Shown here piece by piece: positions 35,011 through 47,937 of a stretch of 64,000 bases of DNA. This stretch comes from Microbacterium karelineae. Lineage in GTDB: Bacteria > Actinomycetota > Actinomycetes > Actinomycetales > Microbacteriaceae. The notes under the pieces were generated by a model. The model was not told the DNA's origin. It was given only the letters and a program-made list of their open reading frames with translations, and made no database searches. The stretch is taken from contig NZ_WFIX01000191.1 of NCBI RefSeq assembly GCF_009745985.1, forward strand, positions 372,001 through 436,000, given 5' to 3'. The position numbers and the translations under genes are program-made. How positions within the stretch are numbered: position 1 is the first letter of the stretch; each line of letters begins with the position of its first letter.

Positions 35011-37014
35011 ATGCCGAACGCGCCGCTCTGGCCCGCCCTCGACGCCATCGCCTACGGGGGCGACTACAACCCCGAGCAGTGGCCCCGCGAGACCTGGCGA
35101 GAGGACGTCCGCCTCATGCGCGAGGCCGGCGTGAATCTCGTCAGCGTCGGGATCTTCTCGTGGGCGCTCATCGAGACCGACGAGGGCGTGTTCGACTTCA
35201 CGTGGCTCGACGAGATCCTCGACCTCCTCCACGCCAACGGCATCGCCGTCGACCTCGGCACGCCGACCGCCTCTCCGCCCGCGTGGTTCTTCGCGCGCCA
35301 CCCCGAGGCGCGTGTGACGACGGCGGACGGGACGCGCCTCGGCTTCGGCTCACGCGGCATGGCCTCGCCGTCATCCGCCGCCTATCGCGAGGCGATCGTG
35401 CGGATCGCGGCGGCGCTCGCCCGCCGCTACGCCGAGCACCCCGCCGTCGTCCTCTGGCACGTGCACAACGAGTACGGCGTCCCCGTGGCCGACGACCACT
35501 CCGACGAGTCGGCCGCGGCGTTCCGCGGGTGGCTGCGGGCGCGGTACGGGTCCCTCGATGCGCTCAACGCCGCGTGGGGCACGGCGTTCTGGGGCCAGCA
35601 CTACGGGGCATGGGAGCACGTGTCGACGCCCGCGGCCGCGCCGAGCACGATCAACCCCGCGCACAAGCTCGACTTCCAGCGCTTCACCGATCACCAGCTG
35701 CGCGCCTGCTTCGTCGCCGAGCGCGACGCGATCCGCGCCCGCGCCGCGCAGCCGATCACGACGAACTTCATGGCGAACCAGCACTGGGGAACCGACCTCT
35801 GGGCGTGGGCGGAGGAGGTCGACGTCGTCTCCGACGACCACTACCTGTGGGCCGCCGACGACGCCCCCGAGATCGGGCTCGCGATCGCCGCCGACCTCAC
35901 CCGCTCCGTCGCGGGCGGGCGACCGTGGATCCTCATGGAGCACTCCACGAGCGCCGTCAACTGGCAGCCGAGGAACCTCGCGAAGCGCCCGGGCGAGATG
36001 GCGCGCAACTCGCTCGCCCACGTCGCCCGCGGCGCTGACGCCGTCCTCTTCTTCCAGTGGCGCGCCTCGCGCCGCGGCGCGGAGAAGTTCCACTCGGCGA
36101 TGCTCCCCCACGCGGGAACCGACTCGCGCGTGTGGCGCGAGGTGACGGCGCTCGGGCGCGACCTCGGCGCCCTCGACGAGGTGCGCGGTTCGCGCGTGAC
36201 GGCCGACGTCGCCGTGCTGTGGGACTTCGAGTCGTTCTGGGCGCAGGACCTCGAATGGCGGCCGACGGAGGATCTCAGCCACCGCGAGCGCATCCGCGCC
36301 TACTACGAGCGACTCTGGCGAGACGGTGTGACGGTCGACTTCGCCCTGCCCGGGCACGACCTCTCGCGCTATCGCCTCGTCGTCGCCCCCGCGCAGTACC
36401 TGCTGCGCGCCGACGACGCGGCGAACCTCACGCGGTACGTCGCCGGCGGCGGCACGCTCGTCGTGTCGTACTTCTCGGGCATCGTCGGCGAGAACGACGA
36501 CGTGCATCCGGGCGGATACCTCTCGCCCCTGCGCGAGGCGCTCGGCGTCGACGTCGAGGAGTGGCTGCCGCTCGCGGAGGGCGCGCGAACCGCGATCGCG
36601 TGGGACGACGGATCCGAGACGCCCTCCGACCACTGGCAGGAGCAGCTGCGCCTCGCCGGCGCGGAGGTCGTCGCCCGGAACGCGTCGGGCCCCGGCGAGG
36701 GCCTGCCCGCCGTCACGCGCCACGCGCACGGCGACGGCGCCGGCTGGTACGTCTCGACACGCCTCGACACCGCGGGGCTCGCCGCCCTCATGCGCCGGGT
36801 GTACGACGACGCGGGCATCACCCCGGCACGGCACGACGAGGGCCTCGAGGTCGTCCGCCGCACGGACGGCGACCGATCCTATGCCTTCGCCATCAACCAC
36901 TCGGCGCGCGATGTCGCGCTCGAGACACCGGGCACCGACCTCCTCACGGGGCACGACGGCGACCGGCACCCGATCCCCGCGGGCGGCGTCGCCGTCGTCC
37001 GCGAGACCCCCTGA
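35011..37014 (+). CDS. ganB: GH42 beta-galactosidase
   Basis: 667 residues, full length for GH42. It cleaves terminal beta-galactosyl residues from imported galacto-oligosaccharides in the cytoplasm (no signal peptide). The family markers are GGDYNPEQWPRETWREDVRLM at the N-terminus, the acid/base Glu in WHVHNEYGV (about 155) and the nucleophile Glu in WILMEHSTSAVNWQP (about 312), followed by the trimerisation and C-terminal domains. I chose the ATG at 35011 with GGAG upstream; the open frame extends back over the operators. It heads the galactan operon; the binding-protein gene follows after 69 bases. Confidence 0.95.
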   Translation: MPNAPLWPALDAIAYGGDYNPEQWPRETWREDVRLMREAGVNLVSVGIFSWALIETDEGVFDFTWLDEILDLLHANGIAVDLGTPTASPPAWFFARHPEARVTTADGTRLGFGSRGMASPSSAAYREAIVRIAAALARRYAEHPAVVLWHVHNEYGVPVADDHSDESAAAFRGWLRARYGSLDALNAAWGTAFWGQHYGAWEHVSTPAAAPSTINPAHKLDFQRFTDHQLRACFVAERDAIRARAAQPITTNFMANQHWGTDLWAWAEEVDVVSDDHYLWAADDAPEIGLAIAADLTRSVAGGRPWILMEHSTSAVNWQPRNLAKRPGEMARNSLAHVARGADAVLFFQWRASRRGAEKFHSAMLPHAGTDSRVWREVTALGRDLGALDEVRGSRVTADVAVLWDFESFWAQDLEWRPTEDLSHRERIRAYYERLWRDGVTVDFALPGHDLSRYRLVVAPAQYLLRADDAANLTRYVAGGGTLVVSYFSGIVGENDDVHPGGYLSPLREALGVDVEEWLPLAEGARTAIAWDDGSETPSDHWQEQLRLAGAEVVARNASGPGEGLPAVTRHAHGDGAGWYVSTRLDTAGLAALMRRVYDDAGITPARHDEGLEVVRRTDGDRSYAFAINHSARDVALETPGTDLLTGHDGDRHPIPAGGVAVVRETP

Positions 37015-37083
37015 ACGCACGACGCATACACACGACACGAACGCCCGCGAAGACGCGGGTGAGACCCGAGAAGGAGCGACGAC

Positions 37084-38328
37084 ATGAGAAGAACGATCGC
37101 GATCGGCGGCGCCATCGCCGCCACCGTCCTGCTGGCCGCCTGCGGCGCGAGCGAGCCCGAGGGCGGCGCCGAGCCGGACGAGCAGGGCACGGCCGAGGAG
37201 CAGACGGGATCCGGCCCCGAGCTCGTCGTCTGGACGGACGCCGAGCGGGAGGAGGCGCTCGCGGAGGCCGCCGCCGCGTTCGAGGAGGAGACGGGAGCGA
37301 GAGTCACCCTCGTGCAGAAGAACTTCGAGGACCTGCGCAACGACTTCATCGTGCAGGTCCCGACCGGCGAGGGCCCCGACATCACGGTCGGCGCCCACGA
37401 CTGGCTCGGCGCCCTCGTCGAGGCCGGCGTCGTCGACACGGTCGACCTCGGCGACACGGCGGGCGACTTCGAGGAGGTCGCGCTCGAGGCGATGACCTAC
37501 GACGGCCAGCTCTACGCGCTCCCCTACTCGCTCGAGACGATCGCCCTCGTCCAGAACGTCGACATGGTGGGCGAGGAGATCCCCGCCACCTGGGACGAGA
37601 TGATCGCGCGCGGCCTCGACGCGTCCGACCGCCCCGTCGCGATCAACACGGCGGGCGAGACCGGCGACGGCTACACGATGTACGGCTTCCAGACCTCGTT
37701 CGGCGCTCCGGTCTTCGAGCAGGACGACGCCGGCTCGTACACGAGCGACGTCGGCATGGGCGGCGAGGCCGGCGAGGCCTTCGCCCAGTGGCTCTTCGAC
37801 AACGGCGCCGAGGGCACGGGCCACCTCTCGACGACGATCGACTACGACATCAACAACGAGCTCTTCGACTCGGGCGAGGTGCCGTTCACGGTGCAGGGCC
37901 CCTGGGCGATCCCGTCGTACGAGAACGTCGAGAACATCGCCGTCGGGCCGATCCCGTCCGCCGGCGGCGAGCCCGCCGCCCCATTCGTCGGCGTGCAGGG
38001 CTTCTACCTGTCGTCGCAGAGCGAGAACGCCCTGCTCGCGCAGGACTTCCTCGTCAACCACCTCGGCACCGAGGACGCGCAGCGCACGCTCTACGAGGCG
38101 GACCCGCGCATCCCGGCACTCACCTCCCTCGCCGAGGAGGTCGCGTCGGATCCGATCGTCGCGGGCTTCCTCGCGTCGTCGCAGAACGGCGTCCCCATGC
38201 CGTCGATCCCCGAGATGGGCGATGTGTGGGATCTCTGGAACGCCGCCGAGGTGCAGGTCATGAACGGCGCCGACCCGGCGACGACGTGGAATGACATGGT
38301 GGCCGAGCTCGAATCCGCCATCGGCTGA
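37084..38328 (+). CDS. ganS: ABC importer substrate-binding lipoprotein for galacto-oligosaccharides
   Basis: 414 residues. The signal peptide ends in the lipobox LLAAC (Cys about 20). The mature protein has the family-1 (maltose-type) binding-protein fold: LVVWTDAEREEALAEAAAAFEEETGARV at the start and VPFTVQGPWAIPSYENV near the middle. It should capture beta-1,4-galacto-oligosaccharides released by the secreted GH53 enzyme and pass them to the two permeases. The ATPase subunit is not encoded here, so a shared MsiK-type ATPase is likely. GAAGGAG precedes the ATG, and a strong hairpin follows the stop, as is usual for highly expressed binding proteins. Confidence 0.93.
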   Translation: MRRTIAIGGAIAATVLLAACGASEPEGGAEPDEQGTAEEQTGSGPELVVWTDAEREEALAEAAAAFEEETGARVTLVQKNFEDLRNDFIVQVPTGEGPDITVGAHDWLGALVEAGVVDTVDLGDTAGDFEEVALEAMTYDGQLYALPYSLETIALVQNVDMVGEEIPATWDEMIARGLDASDRPVAINTAGETGDGYTMYGFQTSFGAPVFEQDDAGSYTSDVGMGGEAGEAFAQWLFDNGAEGTGHLSTTIDYDINNELFDSGEVPFTVQGPWAIPSYENVENIAVGPIPSAGGEPAAPFVGVQGFYLSSQSENALLAQDFLVNHLGTEDAQRTLYEADPRIPALTSLAEEVASDPIVAGFLASSQNGVPMPSIPEMGDVWDLWNAAEVQVMNGADPATTWNDMVAELESAIG

Positions 38329-38332
38329 CGCC

Positions 38333-38359
38333 GGATCCCCGGGCGCCGCCCGGGGATCC
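38333..38359 (+). terminator. Intercistronic hairpin after the binding-protein gene
   Basis: Perfect 12-bp arms (38333-38344 and 38348-38359) with a 3-base loop start 4 bases after the stop. It probably causes partial termination or protects the upstream mRNA, giving more binding protein than permease. Both arms contain GGATCC. Confidence 0.7.
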
Positions 38360-38385
38360 CTCCTTCCCGACGACAGGGTGCCTCG

Positions 38386-42249
<3,864 letters not shown>

Positions 42250-42260
42250 GCGCGAAGACC

Positions 42261-42299
42261 ACGCCGCCCCGACCCGCATCGCGCGGGTCGGGGCGGCGT
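42261..42299. terminator. Bidirectional terminator between galactan and gluconate loci
   Basis: Perfect 17-bp arms (42261-42277 and 42283-42299) with a 5-base loop between convergent stops at 42249 and 42312. Confidence 0.88.
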
Positions 42300-42311
42300 C
42301 TGCTCTGCCGC

Positions 42312-43841
42312 TCAGTGCGCGAGGCGCAGGCGCGAGCCGATCTCCTGCAGCGTGACGTTCGCCGGCAGGAGCGCCGCGTACAGGCGTTCGAAGACGGGGC
42401 GCAGCTCGCCGTAGACCTCCGCGTCGTCCGCGATCGGCTCGGTGATATCGGCGACCGGCACCATGTCGGCCGCGACGTCGATCGAGTCGATCATCCCGAG
42501 CGCCTCCATCCCGAGAAGCGCCGCGCCGAACCCGGATCCCTCGGGGCTCGCCGGGAAGCCGATCGCGTCGCCGAACGCGCTCGCGAGCGTCTGGCGCCAG
42601 ATCTGGTGCTTCATGACGCCGCCCGTCGCGCGTATCTCGGAGATGTCGAGGTCGGCCTGGCGCATCGACTGGAGCACGAGCGTCAGCTGCAGCGCGACGC
42701 CCTCGACGGCCGCGCGGACGAGGTGCGCGCGGCGGTGTGAGCGGGTGAGCCCCACATACGCGCCGCGCGCGACGCCGCCCCAGCGCGGGGCACGCTCGCC
42801 GAGCAGGTACGGGAGCATGAGCAGCCCGCCGGATCCGGCTGGCACCGTCATCGCCTCGTCGAGCAGCTGGGCCGTCGACAGGCCCGCCTCGCCCGAGGCG
42901 AGCTCGGAGCGCACCCAGTCGAGCACGACGCCGCCGTTGTTGATCGCACCGCCGATGACCCAGCGATCCTCGGTGAGGGCGTAGCAGAACACGCCGCCCA
43001 TGGGGTCGACGGCCGGCCGGTCGACGCCGACGCGCAGCGCGCCGCTCGTCCCGACCGAGCAGGCCGCGACGCCGGGGCGCACGGCGCCGACGCCGAGGTT
43101 CGCGAGGGGTCCGTCGCCCGCACCGACGACGACGGGCGTCGCGGGGTCCAGGCCCGTCGCCGCGGCGGCCTCCGCGGTGATCCCCTCGAGAACGTGCCGG
43201 GTCCGGACGAGCCGCGGCAGGCGGTCGGCCGTGATGCCGGCGACGTCGAGCGCCTCGTCGTCCCACGCGAGCCGGTGGATGTCCATGAGGCCCGACGCGG
43301 ACGCGAGCGAGTGATCCGTCACGAGCTTGCCGCACATCCGCAGCAGCACCCAGTCCTTGATGCCCGCCCACGTCGCCGCCCGCCCGAACAGCTCGGGCTC
43401 GTGCGCGCGGAACCACGCGAGCTTCGTCAGGGGCGACATCGGGTGCACGGGCGTGCCCGTGCGGCGATGCAGCGCGAGCCCCGCCCCGCTGTCGCGGATC
43501 CGCGCCGCCTCCTCGGCCGCACGCGTGTCGGCCCATGTGATGACGGGGGTGAGCGGTGCGCCGTCGGCGCCCAGCGCCATGAGGCTGTGCATGGCGCTCG
43601 AGAAGCTCACGCCCCGCACGCGCCCGGCGCCGACCTGTGCGACGACGTCGCGCACGCCGCGATAGACGGCGGCCAGGATGTCGTGCGGATCCTGCTCCGC
43701 GTGGCCGGGGACGGGTTCGTCGAGCGGGTATCCGTGCGAAGCCTCGGCGACCGAGCGGCCGTCCGCCCGATACGCCACGACCTTCGTCGCGGTCGTTCCC
43801 ATGTCGATGCCGACGACGACATCGTCGTGTGCGGTGTCCAT
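42312..43841 (-). CDS. gntK: FGGY-family carbohydrate kinase, probably gluconate kinase
   Basis: 509 residues, a two-domain FGGY kinase: VVGIDMGTTATKVVAYRADG (phosphate-1 loop), FSSAMHSLMAL, PVITWADTRAAEEA, PVVVGAGDGPLANLGVGA and the C-terminal RATGGVMKHQIWRQTLA with GAALLGMEALG. FGGY members include xylulokinase, glycerol kinase and gluconokinase. The neighbouring GntP-type permease and two dehydrogenases that lead to gluconate make D-gluconate 6-kinase the best assignment, as for B. subtilis GntK. It is the last gene of the operon and starts 17 bases after the idonate dehydrogenase stop. Confidence 0.88.
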   Translation of the reverse strand: MDTAHDDVVVGIDMGTTATKVVAYRADGRSVAEASHGYPLDEPVPGHAEQDPHDILAAVYRGVRDVVAQVGAGRVRGVSFSSAMHSLMALGADGAPLTPVITWADTRAAEEAARIRDSGAGLALHRRTGTPVHPMSPLTKLAWFRAHEPELFGRAATWAGIKDWVLLRMCGKLVTDHSLASASGLMDIHRLAWDDEALDVAGITADRLPRLVRTRHVLEGITAEAAAATGLDPATPVVVGAGDGPLANLGVGAVRPGVAACSVGTSGALRVGVDRPAVDPMGGVFCYALTEDRWVIGGAINNGGVVLDWVRSELASGEAGLSTAQLLDEAMTVPAGSGGLLMLPYLLGERAPRWGGVARGAYVGLTRSHRRAHLVRAAVEGVALQLTLVLQSMRQADLDISEIRATGGVMKHQIWRQTLASAFGDAIGFPASPEGSGFGAALLGMEALGMIDSIDVAADMVPVADITEPIADDAEVYGELRPVFERLYAALLPANVTLQEIGSRLRLAH

Positions 43842-43858
43842 CTGCGCCTCCCCCGGGC

Positions 43859-44893
43859 TCACGCCGAACGATCGTCGAGCGTCACGACCACCTTGCCGGA
43901 CCGCCGCGAGTCGCGCGCGAGCTCGAAGGCCGCGCGCACCTCCGCGACGGGCACGACGTGCGTGGCGACGCGCGCGATGTCGGGTCGGGCCGCGAGCAGC
44001 GCGACCGCCTCGTCGATCTCGTCGCGGAAGCGGAACGCGCCGCGCAGGTCGATCTCCTTCGAGATGAACGGCGCGAGGTTCACGCCGCGCGGCTCGTTCG
44101 GGACCATGCCGATCTGCACGACCACGCCGCGGCGGCGGGCCGCGACGCCGGCGGATCCGATCGCCACGGGAGCGCCCGAGCACTCGAGCACGACGTCGAA
44201 CGCCTCGGCCGGGAGCTCGTCCTGCCCGATCCGCACGACCTCGTCGGCGCCGAGCTGGCGCGCCCGATCGAGCGGCTCCGCGAGCACATCGCTCGCTGTG
44301 ATGTGCGCGGAGCCGCGGGCGCGGGCCGCCACGACGGCGAGCAGGCCGATCGGCCCCGCCCCCGACACGAGCACGCGCGCGCCCGTCAGATCGCCCGCCC
44401 GCGACGCCCCGTGCAGGGCGACGCCCAGCGGCTCCGCGAGCACGGCCGCGTCGACGCCGAGGCCGCCCGGCAGCGCCCGCAGCATGCCGCGATCGACCAC
44501 GAGGTACTCGGCCATCGCGCCCTGAGTGTGCGGCATCGTCGAGGCGCTGCCGAGGTAGGAGCCGCCGGGCCACAGGTGCGGCTCGCCCTCGGTGCCGCGC
44601 ACCTCGGTGCCGAAGCGCGCGGGATGCACCGTCACGGGCGTCCCCGAGGCGAGCTCACCCAGGGGGTCCTCGTCGACGACGCCCGCCAGCTCGTGGCCGG
44701 GCACGAGCGGCTCGCGCACGACGTACTCGCCGTTGGCGCCCTCGAAGAAGTAGTGCAGGTCGCTCCCGCAGATCCCGACGCGCGAGACGCGGATCCGCAC
44801 CTCGCCGGCGCCGGGCGTCGGCACGGGCACCTCGCGCACCGCGATGCGCTCGGCCCCGTCGATGAACACCGATCGCATGGTGGCGGCGCTCAT
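43859..44893 (-). CDS. idnD: Zinc-type alcohol dehydrogenase, probable L-idonate 5-dehydrogenase
   Basis: 344 residues, medium-chain dehydrogenase family. Catalytic zinc ligands are present (Cys in VGICGSDLHYFF, His-Glu in VPGHELAGVV), the Rossmann site is VLVSGAGPIGLLAV, and EISLRGSFRF-like EIDLRGAFRFRDEI matches IdnD proteins. The four Cys that normally bind the structural zinc (after about residue 90) are missing; that stretch reads HPARFGTEVRGTEGEPHLW. It is predicted to oxidise L-idonate to 5-ketogluconate, feeding the SDR upstream, whose stop overlaps its start by ATGA. The substrate is assigned mainly from context. Confidence 0.82.
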   Translation of the reverse strand: MSAATMRSVFIDGAERIAVREVPVPTPGAGEVRIRVSRVGICGSDLHYFFEGANGEYVVREPLVPGHELAGVVDEDPLGELASGTPVTVHPARFGTEVRGTEGEPHLWPGGSYLGSASTMPHTQGAMAEYLVVDRGMLRALPGGLGVDAAVLAEPLGVALHGASRAGDLTGARVLVSGAGPIGLLAVVAARARGSAHITASDVLAEPLDRARQLGADEVVRIGQDELPAEAFDVVLECSGAPVAIGSAGVAARRRGVVVQIGMVPNEPRGVNLAPFISKEIDLRGAFRFRDEIDEAVALLAARPDIARVATHVVPVAEVRAAFELARDSRRSGKVVVTLDDRSA

Positions 44894-45660
44894 ACGACGG
44901 CCGTCATTCCGCCGTCGACGACGATGTTCTGGCCCGAGACGAAGCTCGACGCGTCGGATGCGAGGAACAGCAGCGCACCGCGCAGCTCGCGCAGATCGCC
45001 CCAGCGGCGGGCCGGCGTGCGGTTCACGAGCCAGTCGGTGAACTGCTCGTCGTCGACGAGGGCCCGGTTCATGTCGGTCGCGAAGTAGCCGGGCGACAGG
45101 GCGTTGACCTGCACGCCGTGGCGGGCGAGGTCAGCCGCCATGCCCTGCGTCAGCAGCGCGACGCCGCCCTTCGACGCCGAGTAGGGCGCGATCGTCCGGC
45201 GCGCCAGCTTCGACTGAACGGACGCGATGTTGACGATCTTCCCGGATCCGCGCTCGATCATGCCCGGCGCCACGAAGCGCGACACGTAGAACATGCTCGA
45301 GAGGTTGCTCGCGATCACGGCGTCCCAGTCGGCCACGTCGAACTCCGCGATCGGCGCCCGCCGCTGCAGGCCCGCGTTGTTGACGAGGATGTCGGGGACG
45401 CCGTGCGCGGCGATCAGCTCGCCGATCTGCTCCTCGGCCGCGGCCGCGTCGGTCACGTCGAAGCGCACGGTCGCGGGGCGCTCCCCCGCGACGGCCGCGA
45501 CGGCGTCCGCCGCCTCCGAGAGCGCCGCGGCGTCCCGGCCGTGGAGGACGACGCGCGCCCCCGCCTCGGCGAGGCCGAGCGCGAGCGTGCGCCCGAGGCC
45601 CCGCGAGGATCCGGTCACAAGCGCCAGGCGCCCCGTCACATCGAACAGATCGGTCGTCAT
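44890..45660 (-). CDS. idnO: Short-chain dehydrogenase, probable gluconate 5-dehydrogenase
   Basis: 256 residues of the classical SDR family: cofactor motif VTGSSRGLGRTLA, NNAG (VNNAGLQRR), catalytic Ser in IVNIASVQSK and YSASK. The sequence NNAGLQRRAPIAEF is characteristic of gluconate 5-dehydrogenases, which interconvert 5-ketogluconate and D-gluconate with NADP(H). It lies between the permease and the idonate dehydrogenase, matching the E. coli idnD-idnO-idnT order of functions. A GAGGAG ribosome-binding site precedes the ATG. Confidence 0.9.
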   Translation of the reverse strand: MTTDLFDVTGRLALVTGSSRGLGRTLALGLAEAGARVVLHGRDAAALSEAADAVAAVAGERPATVRFDVTDAAAAEEQIGELIAAHGVPDILVNNAGLQRRAPIAEFDVADWDAVIASNLSSMFYVSRFVAPGMIERGSGKIVNIASVQSKLARRTIAPYSASKGGVALLTQGMAADLARHGVQVNALSPGYFATDMNRALVDDEQFTDWLVNRTPARRWGDLRELRGALLFLASDASSFVSGQNIVVDGGMTAVV

Positions 45661-45670
45661 GAGCTCCTCC

Positions 45671-47053
45671 TCAGAAGATCAGGTAGATGGCGAGAACGAG
45701 CACGAACCCGACGATCGACTCGAGCGCCTGCTGGACCGTCCAGGTCTTCAGCGTCGTCTTGACGTCCATGTCCATCAGGCGGCCCACGAGCCAGAATCCG
45801 GAGTCGTTCACGTGTCCGGCGAAGACGGATCCGGCCGCCGTCGCGAGGGTGATCGCCGCGACGTCAACGGTGCTGAAGCCACCGGCCATGACCGCGGGCG
45901 CCATGAGGCCCGCCGAGGTCACCAGGGCGACCGTCGCGGATCCCTGCGCCAGGCGCAGGATCACGGCGATGAGGTACGCGGCGATGATGACAGGGAGCCC
46001 CAGGTCGGCGAGCGTGTCGGCGAGAGCGTCGCCGATCCCGGATGCGCGCAGCACGCCGCCGAACATCCCTCCGGCGCCCGTGATGAGGATGACGGACGCG
46101 ACGGGGCCGAAGGTGCCGTCGACGAGCTTCTCGAGCGCGGTTCCCTTCTCGCCGCGGGCCGTGCCGAGCACGACGAGCGCGAGGAGCACCGTGATGAGCA
46201 GCGCGATGGGCGATTCGCCGATGAGTCGGAGCGCCTGCACCCAGAACGCGTCGGGGTCGACGGCGCCCACCGAACCGAGACTGTTCAGGCCCGTGTTGAG
46301 GAAGATCAGGACGATCGGCACGAGCAGGATCGCGATGACGGTGCCGGCCTTCGGCGGGTTCTTCGGCTGGTCGTCATCGAGCGTGCCGAACAGCGCGGGA
46401 ACGATGAGGGGGACGCGCTTGTTGACGAACTTGCCCCAGAGGTATCCGGAGAGATACCAGGTCGGGAACGCGATGACGATGCCGAGCAGCAGGACGATGC
46501 CGAGGTTCGCGCCGTAGAGCTCCGTCGCCGAGACGGGGCCGGGGTGCGGCGGCAGGAACACGTGCATGACCGAGAAGGCCGCCGCACCGCTGAGGCCGAA
46601 CAGCAGCAGGTTCCTGCCGCCGATGCGGCGCGCCACCGCGAAGATGATCGGCAGCATGACGATGAGGCCGGCGTCGAAGAAGATCGGAAAGCCGAGCAGG
46701 AGCGACGTGATGCCGAGGGCGAAGGCCGCGCGCTTCTCGCCGAAGACGCGGACCATGAGGTCCGCGACGGCCTTCGCGCCGCCCGACGACTCGATCAGGC
46801 GGCCGAGCACGGCGCCGAGGCCGATCAGCAGGGCGACGGATCCGAGGGTGCCGCCGAAGTCCTTCGTGAGCGTCGACACGAGGGCGCCGACGGGGATCCC
46901 CGCGGCGAGCGCCGTGAGCAGCGAGACGAGGATCAGGGTGAGGAAGGCGTGCAGCCGCACCTTGATGACGAGGAACAGGATCAGGACGATCGCACCTGCG
47001 GCGATGCCGAGCAGAGGCCCGGCGCCGAGTGTCTGGGTCCACTCTTCTGTCAT
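45671..47053 (-). CDS. gntP: GntP-family gluconate/idonate:H+ symporter
   Basis: 460 residues with about 12-14 membrane helices. Family signatures are GLGAVLGRLIESSGGA, LLLGFPIFFDAGLIVMLPI, HVFLPPHPGPVSA and AGHVNDSGFWLV. It imports gluconate or L-idonate by proton symport for the downstream enzymes. First gene of the operon; GGAGA lies just upstream of the ATG (47051-47053). An open frame 25 residues longer exists but lacks a membrane-protein-like N-terminus. The operon's promoter lies in the 112-base gap shared with the divergent gntR. Confidence 0.95.
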   Translation of the reverse strand: MTEEWTQTLGAGPLLGIAAGAIVLILFLVIKVRLHAFLTLILVSLLTALAAGIPVGALVSTLTKDFGGTLGSVALLIGLGAVLGRLIESSGGAKAVADLMVRVFGEKRAAFALGITSLLLGFPIFFDAGLIVMLPIIFAVARRIGGRNLLLFGLSGAAAFSVMHVFLPPHPGPVSATELYGANLGIVLLLGIVIAFPTWYLSGYLWGKFVNKRVPLIVPALFGTLDDDQPKNPPKAGTVIAILLVPIVLIFLNTGLNSLGSVGAVDPDAFWVQALRLIGESPIALLITVLLALVVLGTARGEKGTALEKLVDGTFGPVASVILITGAGGMFGGVLRASGIGDALADTLADLGLPVIIAAYLIAVILRLAQGSATVALVTSAGLMAPAVMAGGFSTVDVAAITLATAAGSVFAGHVNDSGFWLVGRLMDMDVKTTLKTWTVQQALESIVGFVLVLAIYLIF

Positions 47054-47103
47054 GTGATTCTCCGTTGAATTCGGTCTGTTGTGCGCGCCGTCTGTGGCGC
47101 CGC

Positions 47104-47145
47104 ACCTAAAGGTACTACTTATAAGCACTGTAAGGTAGCACTAAT
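47104..47145. promoter_or_regulatory. gntP/gntR divergent control region
   Basis: An unusually A/T-rich patch contains two imperfect direct repeats, AGGTACTACT (from 47110) and AGGTAGCACT (from 47133), and the palindrome CTTATAAG between them. These are plausible GntR-binding and promoter elements for both directions. The exact operator is not resolved by eye. Confidence 0.45.
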
Positions 47146-47165
47146 CGACTCCGAGGAGGGAACCG

Positions 47166-47870
47166 ATGGCCGGAGGCATCCACAGCGACGTCACGAGCGA
47201 TCTGGGCTCGCGCATCGCGGCGGGCGACATCCCGCCCGGCGCCGTCTTCACCCTGGCCCAGCTCGAGCGCGATTACGAGGCGTCCCGCACGGTCGCCCGC
47301 GAGGCGGTGCGGGTGCTCGAGAGCCTCGGGCTCGTCGCCTCCCGCCGGCGCGTGGGGATCACGGTGCAGCCGCGCGAGGCGTGGGATGCCTTCTCGCCCC
47401 AGCTCATCTCGTGGAACCTGCAGGGCCCGTTCCGCCACCAGCAGCTCGCGGCGCTCATGGAGCTGCGGGTCGCCGTCGAGCCGACCGCGGCCCGGCTCGC
47501 CGCTCTCCGGGCGACGCCGTCGCAGCGCGCGGAGCTGCGACGGCTCGCACGGCGACTGCGTGAGATCGGCGAAGAGGGCCGCGGCGCGTCGGACGAGTTC
47601 CTCGACGCCGATGTCGCCTTCCACGACCTGCTGCTGCAGGCGTCGGGGAACCCGCAGCTCATCGCGCTGCGCGCGCCCGTGCGCGAGGTGCTCACGGGCC
47701 GCAGCCGGCTCGGCCTGACGCCCTCGATCCCCGCGGCGGGCACGCTCGAGGAACACGAGTCGGTCGCGGCGGCGATCAGCGCGGGCGAGGGCGAGAGCGC
47801 CGAGAACCACTCCCGGGCCCACATGGTCTCGGTGTGGGCGGAGATCCAGTCTGACGACTCCCTCGCGTGA
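47166..47870 (+). CDS. gntR: GntR-family (FadR subfamily) regulator of the gluconate locus
   Basis: 234 residues. The winged-helix domain (residues about 8-75: LGSRIAAGDIPPGAVFTLAQLERDYEASRTVAREAVRVLESLGLV) is followed by an all-helical FCD ligand domain with metal-type His residues (AFHDLLLQASGNPQL, EEHESVAAAI, NHSRAHM). It diverges from the gntP operon and probably represses it until gluconate, idonate or a related acid binds. GGAGGG precedes the ATG. A perfect 20-bp hairpin follows the stop. Confidence 0.92.
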   Translation: MAGGIHSDVTSDLGSRIAAGDIPPGAVFTLAQLERDYEASRTVAREAVRVLESLGLVASRRRVGITVQPREAWDAFSPQLISWNLQGPFRHQQLAALMELRVAVEPTAARLAALRATPSQRAELRRLARRLREIGEEGRGASDEFLDADVAFHDLLLQASGNPQLIALRAPVREVLTGRSRLGLTPSIPAAGTLEEHESVAAAISAGEGESAENHSRAHMVSVWAEIQSDDSLA

Positions 47871-47874
47871 CCCA

Positions 47875-47937
47875 ACCCTTCATTTCTGGCACATCCCTGC
47901 AGGGCATACCGGTGGAGATGTGCCAGAAATGAAGGGT
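47875..47937. terminator. Long perfect inverted repeat between gntR and rsmI
   Basis: Arms 47876-47895 and 47917-47936 are perfect 20-bp complements (21 with the flanking A-T pair) around a 21-base loop. It begins 6 bases after the gntR stop and its right end touches the rsmI stop, so it can terminate both convergent genes. The arms include TTTCTGGCACATC, more A/T-rich than other hairpins here, and resemble the 59.0-kb hairpin. Confidence 0.8.

Noticed and set aside
35371-38061. 896-codon minus-strand open frame opposite the GH42 and binding-protein genes
   Set aside because: Covers two well-conserved genes on the other strand and their intergenic region; no recognisable domain.
42312-43841. 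Xylulokinase assignment for the FGGY kinase
   Set aside because: Sequence alone permits it, but no xylose isomerase or xylose transporter is nearby, whereas a gluconate permease and two gluconate/idonate dehydrogenases are in the same operon.
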